Below are positions 58,481-64,000 of a DNA stretch of 64,000 bases, in pieces. Source of the DNA: Gordionus sp. m RMFG-2023 (taxonomy: Eukaryota > Nematomorpha > Gordioida > Chordodea > Parachordodidae); NCBI RefSeq assembly GCF_954871325.1, contig NC_088778.1:19453120-19517119 (forward strand), written 5' to 3'. The position numbers and the translations under genes are program-made. The notes under the pieces are model-generated. The model ran no database searches. It saw only the letters and a list, made by a program, of their open reading frames with translations, and was not told the origin of the DNA. Position 1 is the stretch's first letter; each line of letters opens with the position of its first letter.

Positions 58481-61400
58481 TTGTATATATTCAATTTATC
58501 ATCGTGTGTGTTCTCTATTCTTATAAGGCGGACTCTCTGTAAGATAGAGAATCTCACGATAATCATAAAAAATATTTTTACAAAGAAAGACCATAGTATT
58601 AGGATGATTTCTTTAAATATAAGATCGCTAAGTGACAAATTGACTATTCTTAGGCAAACTATAAATGATCAACAATACGATATCCTCCTTTTACAAGAAA
58701 CTCATCTGAAAGAGACGGAAGTATGAAATCTCTTAGGATACATACACCTTATACTGCAGTTCGAATGCTGAACACGTATGGGCAGGCGTGGCAATTTTAA
58801 TACATAACAAACTAATTAAATTTGTAAGCTTTCCATTTTCCAGTCGCATTTGCTGCCTTACCTTGAATATTGATTACAAGAAAATTCATCTATTCAATAT
58901 TTATGCACCGCAGAATGATAAAGTATTTTACATTGAGCCGGAAAATATCTTAAAAGAACTGCCTCATCGAGATAGTATTATACTAGCAGCCAATTTTAAT
59001 GCCTTGGTCGGAAGGCCCAACAATTCTACCTGCCTCGGGAACGCCACACTGGTACAAAGTACGAACACTAATGGCAAGAAATTAATAGAAATCTGTGAAC
59101 ACTTCAATTTGAAAATAGGAAATACCTTCTTCAATGATCCTAGCCATCACACCATGACCTACAGAAGTCCCTACTTTGGCACTACCTCACAAATTGATTT
59201 CTTTGTAATTTCCACCAATATCTTCAAGTGGGTGAAAGACATCAAAGTCGTCAGCAAATTAAACTTCACTTATTTACGGACTATTAGCCACTAGGTTGCG
59301 AGCTAAGGATAAACAATAGCATTTTCCGAACCGTAATCAACAAAACCACCTTAACGCTACACGCTTCATAGCTAAGAAAGACTTGGCACAGCTGAACGAT
59401 CGGGATATAAAAGAAGAGTTCATCACAAAGCTAAAAACATGGAAAAACACCCTAAATGGCATCAACCCTAATATAACCTCGAAAGATATGTAACTAAATT
59501 TATCAAGCTGTATGACTTCATGCTTAAGACCATGAATTAAACTAAAGAGTGGCTCGCCCCTTCAACAATACAGATAATTAAAAATTTAACAACTAATATC
59601 TCCTATAACCAATATACTATACACCACAGAAGGTTTATAACTCACTGCATAAGAACAGACAAAAGATCTTTTATTGCCAACTTATCTAGATATATACAAT
59701 ATAATTTTAACAACAATAATATTTACAAGGCTTTACAATCTCTCAAATTACCTTTAAATCCAATCTTCTACCAAGATTACACATTGAAAACAATAAAATA
59801 ATAACGGACCCCAAGGAACAATTAGCTATATGGACAGACCATACATGAATCTTTACAGGACGAGGTGGCCTAAACGAACGTGTAATAATCTTTTCCAACC
59901 ACCCAATCGGAACCGGAACAAAATAGATATAATCAATGCCATTAAAAGACTAAAAACTCATAAAGCTGCCGGAATCGATGGGATCTTTGCGGAACTCTGG
60001 AAGATAGATGCTGATCTAAGTTATAGTCTACTGCTTCCTCTCCTTAATGAGATATGGAATACGGGCAACTTCCCAGAGGAATGGATGACCTCGATAATAC
60101 TGAATTTCCTTAAAAATAAGAACCCGACTAGCCTGAATGACTACAGAAGGATTGCACTGATCCCAGTTACCCTAAAAATGTTCACGTATATTATAGCAGT
60201 CAGGATCAAACCAATCATCGATAGGAACCTCTCAAACGCCATCATATCGTATAGAAAGGGTAGAAACACGACGGAACTAACCATGGCTCTTAATGTTATT
60301 TGGAGAAAGCTAGAATGCATAAGTCCCCAATATTTGCCCTAATGATTGATTTAAGTCAAGCCTTTGACTCCATTATACAGCATAAGATCTGGCCCTTACT
60401 GGAAGGTATAGGAATAGATAAACATATGATTTCGCTAATAAAAATAATGTACGACAATCATAACGTGGTACCACAACATCTGAACATAAAATCACAACCA
60501 TTTAAAGCCAACAGAGGGCTGAAACAAGGTTGCATTTTATCATCTATGTTATTTAATGTAATAATGAATGATATTCTGAATAAATTCTATAAACAAGAAT
60601 ATGCCCTTAACCCTCGATATCTGAATCAACAACGCGATAATAACATTCACAACTCTCTGAATTTTCTATGCTATGACGATGATGTATGCATGCTAGCGAA
60701 ATCTGAGTATAAAATAAGAAACTTGCTGTCATTGTTTGTTAATAATTGCTATGAATACGGATTTAAAGTCAATTACTCGAAGACAAAGTAAATCGCGTCT
60801 AATACATTTGCATGATAATATGGTAGAAACAGTTTCAGATTTTAAGTACCTAGGAACCAGGATAATGTCGCTAGACCACTATATTGGACACCAAGTCGAG
60901 GACAAACAAAGCCAGATTCCGATACCATCAGCTAACGAAATTATGGTCGTCCAACCAAATATCCACGAACCAAAAGATATGACTCTTCAAATTCAACACA
61001 TCCAGGCCTTTATAAACAAATGTCTAAGAAGAATCACTAAAACATACTACCCATACAACACCTCAAACTCAACTCTCTGGAATAGGTGCGACATCTTACC
61101 TATCAATCGACTCATTCCTCTGAGGAGATTAGAATTACTCGGTCATTGCTTAAGACATTCACAAGAAAATATGATATTTTCGTCCATGAAGTGGACCCCA
61201 GATTATGGGAGACAGAGAACTCCCAAATACTATTGGCTGGCAAAATGTCTGAAGGATATGGACTTGATCAACCTTTTGTTTAAAGATTTTTTGGCACTCA
61301 GCAAAAACAAAAAACAACATCTACAACACATGCTTAAATGGTCTAAACTAGAGCAGCAATCGTAGAAGTATTGACTATTCTCGCACCGTTTTATTTCCAA

Positions 61401-61590
61401 CCTCTTCTCCCGGCATCGGCACGGGTTATATAGGAATTATGGATTGAATGAAATAGGATGAGAATAATTAGTATTTTATTAAATTGCCCCCCTCCCCTTT
61501 ATAACTCCTTTCCCTACTGGATAAACGATTTTGACGAAGGCAGTGATGACATCAAGACCGTGAATAATAATAATAATGATAACGATTCCG
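58481..61590 (+). mobile_element. APE-type LINE, nearly full length but broken
   Basis: Plus-strand frames in order are: endonuclease (ATG 58604: MISLNIRSLSDKL, LLLQETHLKE; then 58788-59294 with IYAPQNDKVF, AANFNALVGR and YFGTTSQIDFF), a linker, and reverse transcriptase (59940-60780: KTHKAAGIDGIFAELW, NDYRRIALIPVTLKMF, LMIDLSQAFDSII, GLKQGCILSSMLF, LCYDDDVCMLA). A C-terminal region at 60736-61365 has LRRLELLGHCLRHS. The RT core reads YDDD rather than the common FADD. Four or more frame breaks separate these parts. The 3' end has ATAATAATAATGATAA-type repeats near 61570-61590. It differs from the RTE-like LINE, and the clade is not fixed. Confidence 0.85.
59830..60790 (+). pseudogene. LINE reverse transcriptase
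   Basis: Two overlapping frames (59830-60342 and 60300-60791), one base-shift apart near 60320, cover fingers, palm and the active site. DYRRIAL replaces the usual DYRPI(A/S)L, and YDDD holds the catalytic Asp pair. The C-terminal continuation is in a third frame from 60736. As a LINE polymerase it would copy element RNA at a nicked target site, but the shifts mean it is dead. Confidence 0.8.
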
Positions 61591-62334
61591 GGTTCACTAT
61601 AATAATGATAATGTGGTAAATAATGAGGATTCCGAGCTTGCTTAATACAAGCAAGAATTTATGGGGATACTATTGACTCTAGAATGACAAAAATAAATGA
61701 AGGTAAAAAGAAAGAAAAATCAGACAAAGGTAGTAAGCTCTTTAGGATAATGGGTTTCAGGGATTGTGATTACAATTACAGGAAAGTTGGATGCCTCCGG
61801 AATGGGACACGCTATATAGACATAACGTTATCTTCCAAGGATATACTTACCTAACATAAGAATTACTTTTTTTCCATCTCTTAAATATTTAAACAGGCGT
61901 CAGGTACATTATTATTAATATTGGTTACAATTTCTTAACACTATCTTGCCGGTAACGGAACTAATAGATCCCCTCTTCTTTACTATGCTAGCTGACTACA
62001 TAGTGGTACCGTCCAATATAATAAAACGGGTATACATTATGTATAGGATCTATATACTAGTGAATATACTTGGTGCACGCTATAACTCCTGGTGGGTGAT
62101 GAAATTGCACTTGTGCAATTTCTGGCGTGGTAATGAATGAATTCATTTCTAAATTTTTTTTAAATAACTAAAGCTAGGTGCCCCCATTTTATTAGTGATA
62201 GTTCACGTCATCCAACGTGTCCTATCATTTCATGTTTATACGCCATATTTAAAAAAATGATAGTGAATATAATCATTCAATTTTTAACCGATTTCGATAA
62301 AGTGCCGTCTTTTTAAGCGAATTTTTTTAAATCG
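61591..62334. other. Upstream region of the plus-strand gene
   Basis: Base composition is less A+T-rich than most of the window, but no frame is convincing. GAAATTGCAC/GTGCAATTTC (62101-62122) is a perfect 10-bp hairpin with a 2-base loop. GGTGGGTGATG at 62091-62101 is repeated inverted at 62474-62484, on the far side of the putative first exon. Promoter elements could not be assigned. Confidence 0.3.
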
Positions 62335-62398
62335 ATGGCCGAGGAAACTACCTCTACTGACTTATTAATGGAAATGGTGGGGTTCGGTTCATCCGGTG
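62335..62398 (+). CDS. Probable first coding exon, unidentified host gene
   Basis: ATG 62335 begins MAEETTSTDLLMEMVGFGSSG, ending in phase 1 at donor GGTG|GTAAAT (62399). The codons are balanced in composition (GCC GAG, ACC TCT, GGG TTC GGT), unlike surrounding DNA. Joining to either downstream candidate exon gives GAT at the junction and an open frame (GSSG-D-TATTSYPYYQ...). The N-terminus is acidic and Ser/Thr/Gly-rich, with no signal peptide. I do not recognise the protein. A 37-nt intron (62399-62435) is an alternative splice that would end the protein after about 40 residues. The gene continues beyond 64000 if real. Confidence 0.5.
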
Positions 62399-63331
62399 GT
62401 AAATATTATTTTATTTTAATCATATTTATTTACAGATATAACTTACATTAAAGAAATTAAGCTTAAAATCAGCCATCACCCACCTTTAAAGTAATTAAAT
62501 TATATTGTAGTTCTCGGGTATAGGCTTTTTCTTTGTCCCACTCCTTCTAAATTAAAGCCTATAGAGGTTTAAGCAACATTTTTCGAAATGTTGTGCCTAC
62601 AAGTACGTGCGGCTTGCCCACAAACGTGTGGAGGGCTCCTCATATTTTTATTTTTATACCCAAATTAAATTGTTCCAATTAGATGGAAATGAGGAAAACC
62701 TAGCGTAGCTCTGTTGAATCTTCAACGTTAGAGGGCAAAAGCGCTATATATCACGTATCACGTAATTTTTAACCATATGATTAACTTTCAATTCAATTGA
62801 TTTTAGGACGATTAGAAGACTCAACAAGTTTCTAGTAATATTGATAAGTAGTTGTACTTATTAATTTTTATTTAATCATATGTTTATTTCTAGACTCAAT
62901 GAATTAAAAATTAACGATGAAATGGATTCTATATATTCTTAATTCATTCTATATTATTGATGTGGTAATCCTGTGGATAGATAAGATTATTTATATTTTC
63001 TTTTATAATACTCATAACTAAATCTCATTATTACAAAATCGGAAAGAGTAGTTTCCACACATTTTTGTTAACTTACAACTGGGTACAGGTTTGTTGGTAT
63101 CTTTGAGATAAAAATCGGCATAATTTTATGAAGGGGGGTGTTCATAAAATTTACGTTCGCTCACTTTGGACAGATCTATGACCAAAGTGTTAGATAAGAT
63201 AAGAACTCAGATCTCTAATAGGAATTTACTGAATCTGATATTATAAAGGTAAACATTTTTTATTTATATATATGACCAATATTTAGAAATTAATTAAGGT
63301 AAAAAAATTATAAATATTCTAAAATCTACAG
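62399..63331 (+). other. Putative first intron of the plus-strand gene
   Basis: It contains a perfect hairpin with a UUCG-type loop, CAACATTT-TTCG-AAATGTTG (62574-62593), and a G+C-richer segment to 62640 with CGTGCGGCTTGCCCAC. A second G+C-richer patch at 63050-63190 is open over short spans on the minus strand. No known RNA gene could be matched. Confidence 0.35.
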
Positions 63332-63391
63332 ATACTGCTACAACCTCTTACCCATACTATCAATCTACCCCAGCCTATCCACACGATATTG
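63332..63391 (+). CDS. Candidate exon 2 of the plus-strand gene (copy A)
   Basis: A 60-nt exon follows acceptor AAATCTACAG| and precedes donor ATTG|GTAATT. It starts and ends in phase 1, matching the first exon, and encodes (D)TATTSYPYYQSTPAYPHDI(G). It is a Tyr/Pro/Thr-rich, probably disordered segment. Being a multiple of three with symmetric phases, it can be included, skipped or exchanged without shifting the frame. The 45-bp stretch that includes its acceptor is duplicated 104 bp downstream. Confidence 0.5.
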
Positions 63392-63435
63392 GTAATTAGT
63401 TTAATACAAAATTATAAATATTCGAAAATTTATAG

Positions 63436-63483
63436 ATGCTACAACCTCTTATCCATACCATCATGCTACCCTAGCCTTACAGG
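63436..63483 (+). CDS. Candidate exon 2 tandem copy (copy B)
   Basis: The upstream intron end (AAATTATAAATATTCGAAAA, TTTATAG|) and the coding start (ATGCTACAACCTCTTATCCA) repeat copy A. It encodes (D)ATTSYPYHHATLALQ(G) to donor CAGG|GTATCC, 48 nt in phase 1 to phase 1. The second half has diverged from copy A. It could be an alternative exon used in place of copy A, or a decaying duplicate. Confidence 0.4.
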
Positions 63484-64000
63484 GTATCCGCAATTATACA
63501 AAGTAATATTTTATCTTGATTTAAATAAAAAAATATATAACTTCATATAAGATATTGACATGATTTTGGAAAGAGACAAATAACAAAACATGATGAAAGT
63601 AGGTTATTATTTGTAGTTATATTTTTGAATCATTTCTTTTATCATTTTCCAATTTAAAATATGATCAAAAATATTTTTTTTACTATTTTAGATAAAGAGA
63701 ATATGGAGAGCAAAATATGTATAACTTTTTTAACATATTGATAAAAAAAAATTTATTATAAAAACTAAAATATCACAAGAATAATATTTTTAATATATTC
63801 GGTACACTAGGAGATAATGATATTTGTTTCAATAATTTTGAAAATATTCTTTTAGAAAATACATTTGAAAATAAATCAATTTAAAAAAACATTATATGAG
63901 GTTACATTGCAAAAAACAAGGTTAGTTTTAAAAAAAAAAGTTAGATTTTACAAAAAAAGGTTAGTTTTAAAAAAAACAATGTTAGAATTTACAAAAAACA
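63484..64000. other. A+T-rich DNA with a short tandem repeat at the edge
   Basis: No further exon was recognised. From about 63905 to the end, units of the type AAGGTTAGTTTTAAAAAAAA and AGTTAGATTTTACAAAAAAA alternate about three times and run off the window. Confidence 0.5.

Noticed and set aside
63045-63195. Minus-strand open text (VIDLSKVSERKFYEHP, then IMPIFISKIPTNLYPV) ending at a GTAAGT donor
   Set aside because: A run of six C puts the two halves in different frames, with a stop between, and no consistent exon could be drawn.

Overview
This is strongly A+T-rich nuclear DNA of an animal, most likely an invertebrate. It has long spliced introns, many hAT-superfamily transposons (at least eight terminal-repeat types), two APE-type LINEs, one broken Ty3/Gypsy-class LTR element, remnants of another retroelement family, MITEs and short satellite arrays. 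The species cannot be fixed from the sequence. An A+T-rich arthropod such as a copepod would fit, but that is a guess.

Host genes are few and easily missed, because their exons are too short to stand out as ORFs. The clearest is a homolog of the master kinase LKB1/STK11 (par-4) on the minus strand. Four exons were found: 55350-55214, 39414-39287, 28131-28074 and 26194-26020. They encode the activation segment through to the end of the kinase domain and a short C-terminal tail. All three junctions agree in phase. The first three exons are 137, 128 and 58 nt, the lengths I recall for human STK11 exons 5, 6 and 7. Exons 1-4 are not in the window and should lie beyond 64000. At the right edge a plus-strand gene of unknown identity seems to start at 62335, with a second exon (63332-63391) followed by a diverged tandem copy (63436-63483). 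A plus-strand ORF of 102 codons (28339-28647) lies inside an LKB1 intron, beside a 680-bp foldback palindrome.

Layout. 1-6.9 kb: A+T-rich DNA with hAT and MITE remains. 6.9-12.2 kb: the Gypsy fossil. 12.6-14.9 kb: an unusual element with mirrored arrays of a TCGCGAA motif at its ends, a 9-bp target duplication and a satellite array inside. 18-25.6 kb: a nest of hAT elements inserted into one another. 25.6-28.1 kb: LKB1 3' end. 28.1-39.3 kb: LKB1 intron with the nested ORF, the palindrome, a retroelement fragment, a satellite array split by a hAT, and a hAT-in-hAT nest. 39.4-55.2 kb: LKB1 intron with a palindromic double hAT, an RTE-like LINE split by a hAT, and two small MITEs. 55.4-64 kb: a LINE, then the start of the plus-strand gene.

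Nothing prokaryotic was seen: no operons, CRISPR arrays or rRNA genes. The strongest leads are LKB1 with its repeat-filled introns, the TCGCGAA element, the palindromic compound hAT, and the tandemly duplicated exon.
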